Positions 7,926 through 15,307 of a stretch of 17,427 bases of DNA are shown in pieces; within the stretch, counting starts at the first letter, position 1, and the number at the start of each line of letters is the position of its first letter. Made by a program: the position numbers and the translations under genes. Source of the stretch: an uncultured Clostridia bacterium (GTDB lineage Bacteria > Bacillota > Clostridia > Christensenellales > Aristaeellaceae); contig CAMNCR010000175.1 in the NCBI GenBank assembly GCA_946534455.1, positions 1-17,427 of the forward strand. The letters run 5' to 3'. The notes under the pieces are model-generated. The model had not been told where the DNA came from. It saw only the letters and a list, made by a program, of their open reading frames with translations, and made no database searches.

Positions 7926-9431
7926 TCAGGTTTCGTCTGTCTGCTTGTCCATCGGCTTCATCGTCGGGAAAAGCAGCACATCCCGAATAGTGCTGCTGTC
8001 CGTCAGCAGCATGATCAGCCGATCCAGCCCGAAGCCAAGGCCGCCGGTCGGGGGCATACCGTATTCCAGCGCGTTCACGAAATCCTCATCCACTTCAGCA
8101 TGAATGCCCTGTGCCGCGCGGGCCGCCACCTGCTCCTCAAAGCGCCGCCGCTGGTCAATCGGATCGTTCAGCTCGCTGAAGGCATTGCCCATTTCATGCC
8201 CGGTAATGAAGAATTCAAATCGCTCCGTCAGCGCAGGGTTATCCGGCTTCCTCTTGGCCAGCGGAGAAATCTCCACCGGGTAATCCATGATGAAGGTCGG
8301 CTGCACCAGAGTCGCCTCCACATATTCATCGAACAGCGCAGCGAGGCAGTCTCCCTTCCGAGCATCCTTTTCCACATGAACGCCGCGCCGGTCGCAGATC
8401 GCCCGGGCCTCTTCATCGCTCTGCCAGGCATTGTAATCCTCGCCGCAGGCTTCGCGAACCGCGTCCGCCATGGTAATCCGCTTCCACGGCGCCTTCAGAT
8501 GGATGGTCTCGCCCTGATACTGTACGTCCGTTGTCCCCAGTGCCTTGAGCGCCACAAACTCGTACAGCTGCTCAACCATCTCCATGATTTCCTTATAATC
8601 CGCATAGGCCTGATAGGTTTCAACGGAGGTAAATTCAGGATTATGCGTTGCATCCATACCCTCGTTCCGGAAAATCCGGCCCACTTCATAGACGCGCTCA
8701 AATCCGCCCACAATCAGGCGCTTCAGATACAGCTCCGTCTCAATCCGCAGGAACATGTCCAGGTTCAGCGCATTATGGTGCGTACGGAACGGCCGCGCGC
8801 TGGCACCGATTTCCAGCGTATGGAGCACAGGCGTGTCCACCTCGAGGTAGCCCCGTCCGTCCAGGAATTCGCGCACCGCGGCAATAATCCGGCTGCGCTT
8901 CCGGAAGGTATCCCGCACCTCGGGATTGACGATCATATCCACATACCGCTGACGATAGCGAAGATCCGTATCCACCAGCCCGTGGTATTTTTCCGGCAGC
9001 ACCTTCAGGCTCTTGCACAGCAGCGTGACTGCCGTCGCATGCACGGAAATCTCTCCCGTCTTGGTTTTGAACACCGTGCCCCGGATCCCGAGAATGTCCC
9101 CGATATCATCCTGCTTGAAGGCGGCATAGGCCTCCTCGCCCACGTCATCCCGGCGGACATAAAACTGAATGTCACCCTCGCCATCCAGCAGATGGCCGAA
9201 GGAGGCCTTGCCCATCACCCGGCGGCTCGTCATCCTGCCGGCAATACTGACCTCCTGCCCTTCCAGCTCCTCAAAGCGGTCCAGAATCTCCCTGCTGTGA
9301 TGGGTCACCGGATACTGGGTAATTTCGTAGGGATTCTGGTTCGCGTCCAGCAGCTTCTGCAGTTTTTGCCGGCGAATGATCTCCTGCTCGGTCAGCGGCG
9401 GAGTCAGAGGGGTTGTGGGATAATCAGCCAT
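7926..9431 (-). CDS. lysS: Lysine--tRNA ligase, class II
   Basis: This 501-residue protein has the usual two-domain layout. The N-terminal OB-fold anticodon-binding domain spans about 60-140 (VSIAGRMTSRRVMGKASF). The class II catalytic core shows motif 2 as FRNEGMDATHNPEFTSVE (254-271) and motif 3 as GLGFGLDRLIMLL (464-476). ARPFRTHHNALNLDMFLRIE (212-231) and SPLAKR (389-394) are typical of LysRS. It charges tRNA-Lys with lysine. The start is ATG with AAAGGATG upstream, 31 bases after greA, so the two genes are co-transcribed, as in many Firmicutes. Oddity: the loop usually reading PGGAxARPF is EIGASARPF here (206-214), and the usual GRE of the lysine/ATP pocket is GHE (411-413). The enzyme is still very likely functional. 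Confidence 0.96.
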   Translation of the reverse strand: MADYPTTPLTPPLTEQEIIRRQKLQKLLDANQNPYEITQYPVTHHSREILDRFEELEGQEVSIAGRMTSRRVMGKASFGHLLDGEGDIQFYVRRDDVGEEAYAAFKQDDIGDILGIRGTVFKTKTGEISVHATAVTLLCKSLKVLPEKYHGLVDTDLRYRQRYVDMIVNPEVRDTFRKRSRIIAAVREFLDGRGYLEVDTPVLHTLEIGASARPFRTHHNALNLDMFLRIETELYLKRLIVGGFERVYEVGRIFRNEGMDATHNPEFTSVETYQAYADYKEIMEMVEQLYEFVALKALGTTDVQYQGETIHLKAPWKRITMADAVREACGEDYNAWQSDEEARAICDRRGVHVEKDARKGDCLAALFDEYVEATLVQPTFIMDYPVEISPLAKRKPDNPALTERFEFFITGHEMGNAFSELNDPIDQRRRFEEQVAARAAQGIHAEVDEDFVNALEYGMPPTGGLGFGLDRLIMLLTDSSTIRDVLLFPTMKPMDKQTDET

Positions 9432-9462
9432 GTTACTTCATCCTTTATTGTATATTGATTGA

Positions 9463-9945
9463 TCAGAGCTTCTTGATGGAAAGAACCTTATACTTGATCT
9501 GGCCCGCGGGAATCTGAATCGTCACCACCTGATTCCGTTTTGCGCCCAGCAGGCCCGCGCCAACAGGGCTCTCATTGGAAATCTTATCCTCCATCGGATC
9601 CGCTTCGTTCGCGCCGACGATCGCATATTCATAGGTCTCGCCCTCGTCCACGTCCTTGACCTTCACCACGGTTCCGATGGATACGCGCTCGGTGGTGATT
9701 TCATCATCAGCCACCACGGTCGCGGTGCGGATCGTCGCCTGCAGGCGGGTGATCTCCTCCTCGACCTTGGCCTGTTCCTTTTTCGCCTCGTCATATTCTG
9801 CATTTTCACTCAGATCACCGAAGCCGCGCGCCACGGCAATCTGCTCGCTGATCTCGTTCCGACGCACGGAAATCAGGTAGTCCAGCTGCTCCTCCAGCTT
9901 CCGAAGGCCGCTTTCGGTCAAGATCGTGCTCTTTTCTTCCGCCAT
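9463..9945 (-). CDS. greA: Transcription elongation factor GreA
   Basis: The protein has 160 residues, matching the family length of about 158. The N-terminal coiled-coil (about 8-78) carries at its tip GFGDLSENAEYDEAKKEQ (41-58), including the acidic pair Asp44 and Glu47 that coordinates catalytic Mg in the polymerase secondary channel. The C-terminal globular FKBP-like domain (about 82-160) includes NESPVGAGLLGAK. It stimulates transcript cleavage by backtracked RNA polymerase. The start is ATG with AAGGAG six to seven bases upstream. It is the first gene of the greA-lysS-pgi unit and lies about 80 bases downstream of the predicted transcription start of a consensus promoter. Confidence 0.97.
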   Translation of the reverse strand: MAEEKSTILTESGLRKLEEQLDYLISVRRNEISEQIAVARGFGDLSENAEYDEAKKEQAKVEEEITRLQATIRTATVVADDEITTERVSIGTVVKVKDVDEGETYEYAIVGANEADPMEDKISNESPVGAGLLGAKRNQVVTIQIPAGQIKYKVLSIKKL

Positions 9946-10032
9946 GGATATCTCCTTCTCCTTTCAAAACGGAGCACCCTGCCGCTATACCCGCAAAACA
10001 AGGCGCCCCGACTTCTCTCGTGTTACGCAGGG

Positions 10033-10061
10033 ATTATACTCACTTTCCCTTTGCTTGTCAA
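10033..10061 (-). promoter_or_regulatory. Sigma-A promoter of greA-lysS-pgi
   Basis: On the minus strand TTGACA (10061-10056) and TATAAT (10038-10033) are separated by exactly 17 bases. All 12 positions match the housekeeping sigma consensus. Transcription should begin near 10026, giving a leader of about 80 bases before greA. I see no riboswitch-like fold in that leader. The upstream edge lies 26 bases from the rnf terminator, so the two units are insulated. Confidence 0.93.
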
Positions 10062-10086
10062 CGTTTTGAGGGTTTTCTGTCCAGTC

Positions 10087-10133
10087 AAAGAAGGAGGCTT
10101 TCCGGGACGATATCCGGATCAGCCTCCTTCTTT
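10087..10133 (-). terminator. Intrinsic terminator of the rnf operon
   Basis: AAAGAAGGAGGCT (10087-10099) and AGCCTCCTTCTTT (10121-10133) form a 13-bp stem, extended by an inner TCCGG/CCGGA pairing across small bulges. Read on the minus strand it follows the 39-residue gene by about 20 bases and ends in CTTCTTT. The T-run is modest in that direction and better on the plus strand, where no gene approaches, so termination may be incomplete or aided by factors. Confidence 0.8.
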
Positions 10134-10153
10134 TATTGGGTCTGCTCTTCACC

Positions 10154-10273
10154 TCAGAGCAGCTGGTATGTCATAGCCTCTCCGCCGATGATCCCCGTCA
10201 GGAACAGGGTCAGAATGACAACCGCAAGGCAGCAGCCGATGATTCGCATCCACTTTTTTGCATCAAGTTCCAT
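10154..10273 (-). CDS. Unrecognised 39-residue single-pass membrane protein after rnfB
   Basis: This short open frame reads MELDAKKWMR, then a hydrophobic stretch, and ends EAMTYQLL. The start ATG (10273) has GGAAAGGGA upstream with about 9 bases spacing, a proper ribosome binding site, and lies 22 bases after the rnfB stop. A transcription terminator follows its stop by about 20 bases, so the operon ends exactly after this gene. Residues 11-30 are almost wholly hydrophobic, with a Cys pair at 14-15, and two Lys and one Arg precede them, which predicts one membrane helix with the N terminus in the cytoplasm. I recognise no family. Placement suggests an accessory or assembly peptide of the Rnf complex, but this is inference. 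It could also be an untranslated stretch, though the site, spacing and membrane profile argue otherwise. Confidence 0.62.
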   Translation of the reverse strand: MELDAKKWMRIIGCCLAVVILTLFLTGIIGGEAMTYQLL

Positions 10274-10295
10274 CCCGTTTGTCCCTTTCCGCGCG

Positions 10296-11105
10296 TTACG
10301 CTGTTTCCTTCTGCGCCAGATCTGCCCCCGTAATCACCTTCACCGGGCATTTCGCTGCGCATTTTCCGCACTGCACGCATTTTTCAGGATCCACATGCGC
10401 CAGGCTTCCATCAAATTCCATCGCACCGACTTCACACTGCTTCACGCACAGGCTGCATCCGATGCAGCCCGCGCTGCAGACCTTCTTCACCGCGGGTCCC
10501 CTGTCCCGGTTCCGGCACTGGACCAGGACCTTCTGGCTTTCCGGCACCAGTTCAATCAGCCCGCGCGGGCAGGCCTTTACGCAAAGACCGCAGCCAACGC
10601 ACTTCCGGGGATTCACCGCAGCAACCCCATCCACGACGGAAATCGCCTTCTCAGGACAGACCTGCTGGCAGGTTCCCAGGCCCAGACAGCCGTAGTCACA
10701 GTCGGTGACCGGTATTCCGGCCAGTGCCGCGCTCCTGCAATCCCGTACCCCGACATAGTTTCCCTGGTTATGCGTCACCTCACAGCTGCCCTTGCAGCGT
10801 ACGAAGGCGACCTTCCGCTCAACAGCGCCGGCGGATACGCCCATGATTTTTCCGATTTCCTCCGCCACTGCGGCACCGCCCACAGGGCAGGCATTGACCT
10901 GGGCCTTGCCGGACACAATCGCGGCGGCCAGCGCGTCACAGCCGGCAAAGCCGCAGCCGCCGCAATTGTTTCCCGGCAGCTTTTCGCGCACGGCGGCTTC
11001 CCGCTCATCCACCTCAACATGGAACTTTTTGCCCGTATAGACCAGCCCGTATCCGACAATCACGCCAATTACGGCAATCACCAGGGTGGTAATCAGAATG
11101 ACCAT
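10296..11105 (-). CDS. rnfB: Rnf complex subunit B, polyferredoxin electron-entry subunit
   Basis: This 269-residue protein starts with a membrane anchor (about 1-23). The RnfB Fe-S domain follows, with NNCGGCGFAGC (Cys48, 51, 56) and Cys73 as ligands. After it come ferredoxin-type cysteine clusters at about 136-150 (a looser Cys spacing), 169-179 (CVGCGLCVKAC), 214-224 (with an additional Cys at 210) and 243-253 (CVQCGKCAAKC). Family role: RnfB accepts electrons from reduced ferredoxin and passes them into the membrane Rnf complex, which reduces NAD+ and exports Na+ or H+. The ATG is preceded by GGAGGAAGGA and lies 15 bases after rnfA. It is the last known rnf gene, as in the clostridial order C-D-G-E-A-B, and a 39-residue frame follows. 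Confidence 0.95.
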   Translation of the reverse strand: MVILITTLVIAVIGVIVGYGLVYTGKKFHVEVDEREAAVREKLPGNNCGGCGFAGCDALAAAIVSGKAQVNACPVGGAAVAEEIGKIMGVSAGAVERKVAFVRCKGSCEVTHNQGNYVGVRDCRSAALAGIPVTDCDYGCLGLGTCQQVCPEKAISVVDGVAAVNPRKCVGCGLCVKACPRGLIELVPESQKVLVQCRNRDRGPAVKKVCSAGCIGCSLCVKQCEVGAMEFDGSLAHVDPEKCVQCGKCAAKCPVKVITGADLAQKETA

Positions 11106-11120
11106 TCTTCCTTCCTCCCC

Positions 11121-11699
11121 TCAGAATGACAGGCCGCCAAAGCCCATAAAGGCAATGGACATCAGAGCGGCGGCGATCATCACAATCGGAGCTCCGCGCA
11201 GCGGGGCGGGAATATCCTTTTCATTCATCCGCGCCCGAATGCTGGCCAGCAGAACGATAGCGATCGTATAGCCGACAGCCGTACCGAATCCGGAAAGCAC
11301 GCATTCGATAAAGTTGTACCCGTTCTGCACATTCGTCAGCGCGACGCCCAGCACGGCGCAGTTTGTAGTAATCAGCGGCAGGTAAATCCCCAACGCCTTG
11401 TAGACCGCAGGAGAGGTTTTCTTCAGGAACATCTCCACGATCTGCACCAGAGCCGCGATGACCAGAATGAAAACGATCGTTTTCATGAAGTCCAGTCCCA
11501 GCGGAGCCAGCACGTAATCATACAGCAGACTGGCCACAGCGGACGCGATCGTGATGACGAAGATCACCGCCCCACCGAGGCTGGCGGATGCCTTCATCTG
11601 CTTCGAAACACCCAGGAAGGAGCAGATGCCCAGGAACTGATTCAGCACCACGTTGTTGATCAGCGCGCCGCCAATGATAATCATGATCAGACTGTTCAC
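11121..11699 (-). CDS. rnfA: Rnf complex subunit A, integral membrane subunit
   Basis: This 192-residue protein is a normal-length RnfA/NqrE-family subunit of about six membrane helices. The two Cys residues that ligate the intramembrane Fe-S centre shared with RnfE are visible as Cys26 in LGICSFLG and Cys114 in TTNCAVLG. The family GxxLxNxxLxxxLGIC pattern appears at the N terminus (GGALINNVVLNQFLGIC). In structures of Rnf and the related Na+-NQR, RnfA and RnfE form an inverted pair that carries electrons across the membrane. The start overlaps the rnfE stop by 4 bases (ATGA), and the rnfE 3' end supplies the ribosome binding site (AAGGGAGG). Confidence 0.96.
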   Translation of the reverse strand: MNSLIMIIIGGALINNVVLNQFLGICSFLGVSKQMKASASLGGAVIFVITIASAVASLLYDYVLAPLGLDFMKTIVFILVIAALVQIVEMFLKKTSPAVYKALGIYLPLITTNCAVLGVALTNVQNGYNFIECVLSGFGTAVGYTIAIVLLASIRARMNEKDIPAPLRGAPIVMIAAALMSIAFMGFGGLSF

Positions 11700-12388
11700 G
11701 CCTGCTCGCCTCCCTTCTTCGCCTCAGGGTTGTCACAGGCCATGGCGCAGGTTGCGCACTTCCCGTCGCAGTCCTTTTCAACCAGCTGACGCTGACGCGT
11801 CTTGATTCCGATGGCATTCATCACCGCGATGATCAGCGCGAACACAAGGAAGGCTCCCGGCGGCTGAATGAAAATACCGATCGGCTCAATGCTTTCCGGC
11901 AGAATCCGCATGCCAAACGCGGTCCCGTTGCCAAGCACTTCACGAATCAGCCCGGCCAGCGTCAGGGCTACGGTAAAGCCAAGGCCCATGCCGATCCCAT
12001 CCATCACGGACAGCAGCGGTGTATGCTTGTTGGCATATGCTTCCGCGCGACCCAGAATAATGCAGTTCACCACGATCAGGGGAATATAGATCCCCAGCGA
12101 TTCATACAGACTCGGCAGGTAGGCCTCAATCAGCAGCTCCGTTACCGTCACCAGGGAAGCCACAATCACGATATAAGCGGGCAGCCGCACCTGGTCGGGG
12201 ATCGCCTTCCGAAGCAGCGAGATCACCAGGTTGCTCAGCACCAGCACCGCCAGCGTGGAAAGGCCCATGCCGATTCCGTTCATGGCGCGGGTGGAAACCG
12301 CCAGTGCGGGACACATACCCAGCATGAGCACCAGCACGGGGTTTTCCTTCAGCAGGCCGTTATAGATTCTTTCCCAGCACTTTTTCAT
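11696..12388 (-). CDS. rnfE: Rnf complex subunit E with four-cysteine C-terminal tail
   Basis: This 230-residue RnfE/NqrD-family membrane protein shows the conserved LKENPVLVLMLGMCPALAVST near its N terminus and VNCIILGRAEAYA. Cys26 and Cys109 are the expected ligands of the Fe-S centre shared with RnfA. About six hydrophobic segments span the first 195 residues. After the last helix, residues 200-230 form a polar tail with Cys207, 211, 214 and 218 (CDGKCATCAMAC), absent from proteobacterial RnfE as I know it, which may bind an Fe-S cluster or metal. The start lies 1 base after the rnfD-rnfG stop, with AAGGAGGG in that gene's end; the stop overlaps rnfA. Confidence 0.95.
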   Translation of the reverse strand: MKKCWERIYNGLLKENPVLVLMLGMCPALAVSTRAMNGIGMGLSTLAVLVLSNLVISLLRKAIPDQVRLPAYIVIVASLVTVTELLIEAYLPSLYESLGIYIPLIVVNCIILGRAEAYANKHTPLLSVMDGIGMGLGFTVALTLAGLIREVLGNGTAFGMRILPESIEPIGIFIQPPGAFLVFALIIAVMNAIGIKTRQRQLVEKDCDGKCATCAMACDNPEAKKGGEQA

Positions 12389-12389
12389 C

Positions 12390-13961
12390 TCAGTTTCCCT
12401 CCTTCATGAAGGACTCATAGAAGTCGAGGGCCGCGTTCGCCGCGTTAATCACCGCTCCGGAGGTCACGGACGCACCGGAAATGGCATCGATTTCATTTGC
12501 TGCGGAGCCCTCCCCGCTCTTGGTCATCTTGAAGGGGTATTCGCTGCGGCCGATCAGCTGGCCTTTGAAGCTGTCCTCGTCGGCCCGCATGCCCATCCCG
12601 GGGGTTTCGTGCAGCTCCGTGAAGGAGATGCCATTCACGGCACCCTCCGCGTTCAGTCCGAGCGCAAAGGTAATATCACCGTCGAAGCCGTCGGAGGAGG
12701 TAACGCTCACCACATAACCGACCACCTGCCCCGCCGCGTCCTTTCCGATAAAGGCCTCATTGATCTTGCTCCGCCCGAAGCCGGAACCGTAGACGCTGCC
12801 GCGAACCTCAGAGAGGGCTGCGTCAATGGCGTCTGTGCTTTCAAAGCTCTCCGCCTCCGGCACAACGACCCGGTAGGAAGCCCGGGCGGCTTCCGCCTTC
12901 TGCTGATCGATCGTGTCCTTGGTCATCGCATAAACACCGCTCAGCGCAACGCCAGCCACCAGGGTGATCACCGTCAGCGTGATCACGGGTCTGGGAATCC
13001 GCTGAAGCAGCGGCGTCTTTTCCGTACCGGGCTTCCTGGCCAGCTTCCGGTAGGCAAAGGGCTTCTGGACGATATAGGTATCAATCAGCGGCGTCAGCAG
13101 ATTGGCTACGATGATGGAGTAGCTGAAGGAATCTGCCGTGCTGCCATGGATTCTGAAAATCGCGCCCATCACGCCGATCAGTACGCCATAAACAAACTGG
13201 CCGATTTTGGTCACAGGGGAGGTCACATAGTCCGTCGCCATGAAGAAGGCACCCATCACAACGCCGCCGCCGCACAGATGCGCCAGCAGGAATCTGGGAT
13301 CAAATCCCTGGCCTCCGAACAGACCCATACATACGGTGAAGCCGCCCAGCACGGAGAAGCAGATCTGGCCATGAATCACGTCCAGCACCCACAGCGCCAG
13401 GCCGCCGATCAGCATACAGAGAATGGAGCTTCCGATGACCGCGTTGGAGGTTCCCAGGAACATCTGTGTCACGTTCACTGCTTTGCCCGCGGCAAGGTCG
13501 GCCATCGGCGTCGCAGCGCTGACACCGTCCACGGTGAAGGTGGACATCGCCTTGCCAAAGGAAATCAGCAGGAAGCACCGCCCTGCCAGCGCGGGATTGA
13601 TGAAATTCTTTCCCAATCCGCCAAAGCAGCCCTTAGCCACCACGATGGCAAAGGCTGCGCCGATCACCGGCGCGTACAGCGGCGTGTCCGGTGACAGCGA
13701 AAGCGCCAGCAGCAGTCCGGTCACAGCAGCGCTGCAGTCCCAGATGGAACTGGGCTTGTGGCAGATTTTATTGAAGATCCACTCAGACAGCACCGCGGTG
13801 CCAACGCTCAGCAGCACCACCGCCAGCGCGTTCCAGCCGTTCACCACGACACCTACCACCGTGGTCGGCAACAGCGAGAGGAGCACGACCTTCATGATAA
13901 ACGGCGTCGTCCACCGGTCCCGCAGATGAGGCGCTGTGGAAAGATTGATGGCAGTGTTCAT
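12390..13961 (-). CDS. RnfD-RnfG fusion protein, flavoprotein core of the Rnf complex
   Basis: This is one uninterrupted 523-residue frame. Residues 1 to about 305 are RnfD (NqrB-family), with membrane helices and conserved stretches such as NPALAGRCFL (122-131) and the FMN-attachment region VSAATPM, where Thr151 is the expected acceptor. RnfD normally ends near here as a separate protein. After a basic linker (about 305-323), residues 326-345 form a new membrane helix, and 350-520 form the FMN_bind domain of RnfG, with HETPGMG (451-457) and DAISGAS (492-498). Separate rnfD and rnfG genes are the usual state, and no start with a ribosome binding site is apparent at the junction. RnfD and RnfG carry electrons through covalently bound FMN. 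The gene overlaps rnfC by 4 bases and is followed 1 base later by rnfE. In the RnfG flavin site the acceptor position is Ser498 (codon TCC), not the usual Thr. Confidence 0.94.
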   Translation of the reverse strand: MNTAINLSTAPHLRDRWTTPFIMKVVLLSLLPTTVVGVVVNGWNALAVVLLSVGTAVLSEWIFNKICHKPSSIWDCSAAVTGLLLALSLSPDTPLYAPVIGAAFAIVVAKGCFGGLGKNFINPALAGRCFLLISFGKAMSTFTVDGVSAATPMADLAAGKAVNVTQMFLGTSNAVIGSSILCMLIGGLALWVLDVIHGQICFSVLGGFTVCMGLFGGQGFDPRFLLAHLCGGGVVMGAFFMATDYVTSPVTKIGQFVYGVLIGVMGAIFRIHGSTADSFSYSIIVANLLTPLIDTYIVQKPFAYRKLARKPGTEKTPLLQRIPRPVITLTVITLVAGVALSGVYAMTKDTIDQQKAEAARASYRVVVPEAESFESTDAIDAALSEVRGSVYGSGFGRSKINEAFIGKDAAGQVVGYVVSVTSSDGFDGDITFALGLNAEGAVNGISFTELHETPGMGMRADEDSFKGQLIGRSEYPFKMTKSGEGSAANEIDAISGASVTSGAVINAANAALDFYESFMKEGN

Positions 13962-15307
13962 TTTTTCGCGCCTCCTTCCTTCCGTTTATTGGCCATGATT
14001 TCAGCCTTGGCCTGTTTGAAGGTCTGCATCAGCGGCCGCTTGGCCGGACAGGCAAAGGTGCAGCTGCCGCACTGGACGCATTCCAGCCCGTGCAGCTTTT
14101 TCTCATACCGTTCATAATCCCCGGCCAGCGCGGCATCGCTCATGACCTGCGGGCTCAGGCCCACTGGGCAGACGGTCGTGCAGCGGCCGCAGTGAAGGCA
14201 GGCCGTCTGCCGTTTTTCCGCCAGCTCCACGGGATCTTCCGGCAGAAGCGTCAGCCCGTTGTTCTGTTTTTGAATCGGCACATCCAGGGACCCGATGGCG
14301 ATGCCCATCATGGGACCTCCCACCAGCGCCTTTTTCAGAGTCACGCCTTCCTTCAGCCCGCCGGCGGCCTCCAGCAGCTCGGCGAAGCTCGTGCCGTCCC
14401 GCACGATATAGTTTCCGGGGTGGGCCACCGCTTCCCCCGTCAGCGTGAAGCACTGGCTGAACAGCGGTTCACCGTAGACCACCGCGCGCTCAATCGCATA
14501 CAGCGTCCCCACGTTGCACACCACGCATCCCACATCGGCAGGCAGCCTGGAAATCGGAAAATCGACCCCGGCCACAGCCTTGATCAGACTGCGCTCGCCG
14601 CCCTGCGGATACTTGGTTTTCATGGGAAGGACCTTCGTTCTGGCATGGCCCTCCGCGGCTGCACGCATGGCCTCAATAGCTTCAGGCTTGTTGTCCTCGA
14701 CGCAGATGACCGCCTCGGCGTTCGGAAACAGCGACAGCGTCAGAACCAGGCCTTCCACAATTTCCTTCGCCCGGGTACGCATCAGCTGATCGTTGCAGGT
14801 CAGATACGGTTCGCATTCCGCACCGTTGGCGATCAGATAGCGAATTGCGGCGGGATCCTTGGGGCTCAGCTTCACGTGCGTTGGGAAACCCGCACCGCCC
14901 AGGCCGACGATACCCGCGTCCTGTATGCACCGGAGCAGCTCCTCCCGGCTCAGCCCGGAGGCATCCCGTTTCTGCCCCATGCCTTCAACCGGTGTAAACG
15001 CGCCGTCATTCTCAATCACGATGCACTCCATCAGAGCGCCCGTCAGAATGCGGCGTTTTTCAATCGCCTTCACCGTTCCGGAGCACGAGCTCACAATATG
15101 AGCGGAGACAAACCCGTCCGCTTCCGCAATCCTCTGTCCGACCAGCACGGGATCATTCTTTTTCACGATCGGCTTCGCGGGTTTGCCGATATGCTGCTGC
15201 AGCGGGAAAACCATCTCGCCCTTCGGGTCAAAAAGCTTCAGCGGCAGCTCCCGGCTTAACTCCTTATGCCCCTCCGGGTGTACGCCGCCGCGAAATGTGT
15301 TTCTCAC
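13958..15307 (-). CDS. rnfC: Rnf complex subunit C, NADH-binding peripheral subunit
   Basis: I start this at the GTG at 15307, preceded by AAAGGAGT (15325-15318) with a 10-base gap; the product is 449 residues and opens with RNTFRGGVHPEGHK, as RnfC proteins do. An in-frame GTG at 15373 would add 22 unusual residues and lacks a well-placed site. RnfC hallmarks are the glycine-rich GIVGLGGAGFP (132-142) at the NADH/FMN-binding fold, NGAECEPYLTCN, and two [4Fe-4S] motifs at Cys370/373/376/380 (CLHCGRCTTVCP) and Cys410/413/416/420 (CVQCGSCTFACP). It sits on the cytoplasmic face and exchanges electrons between the Rnf chain and NAD+. It is the first gene of the operon, about 110 bases downstream of the predicted transcription start; its stop overlaps the next start as ATGA. 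Confidence 0.95.
   Translation of the reverse strand: MRNTFRGGVHPEGHKELSRELPLKLFDPKGEMVFPLQQHIGKPAKPIVKKNDPVLVGQRIAEADGFVSAHIVSSCSGTVKAIEKRRILTGALMECIVIENDGAFTPVEGMGQKRDASGLSREELLRCIQDAGIVGLGGAGFPTHVKLSPKDPAAIRYLIANGAECEPYLTCNDQLMRTRAKEIVEGLVLTLSLFPNAEAVICVEDNKPEAIEAMRAAAEGHARTKVLPMKTKYPQGGERSLIKAVAGVDFPISRLPADVGCVVCNVGTLYAIERAVVYGEPLFSQCFTLTGEAVAHPGNYIVRDGTSFAELLEAAGGLKEGVTLKKALVGGPMMGIAIGSLDVPIQKQNNGLTLLPEDPVELAEKRQTACLHCGRCTTVCPVGLSPQVMSDAALAGDYERYEKKLHGLECVQCGSCTFACPAKRPLMQTFKQAKAEIMANKRKEGGAKK

Noticed and set aside
7884..9458. A 524-residue plus-strand open frame opposite lysS
   Set aside because: It is an antisense shadow of lysS, produced by high GC and codon bias; the minus strand encodes a full LysRS with all motifs.
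12609..13694. A 361-residue plus-strand open frame opposite the rnfD-rnfG gene
   Set aside because: It is a shadow frame rich in Arg, His and Gln, with no ribosome binding site or family resemblance; the minus strand is a clear Rnf gene.
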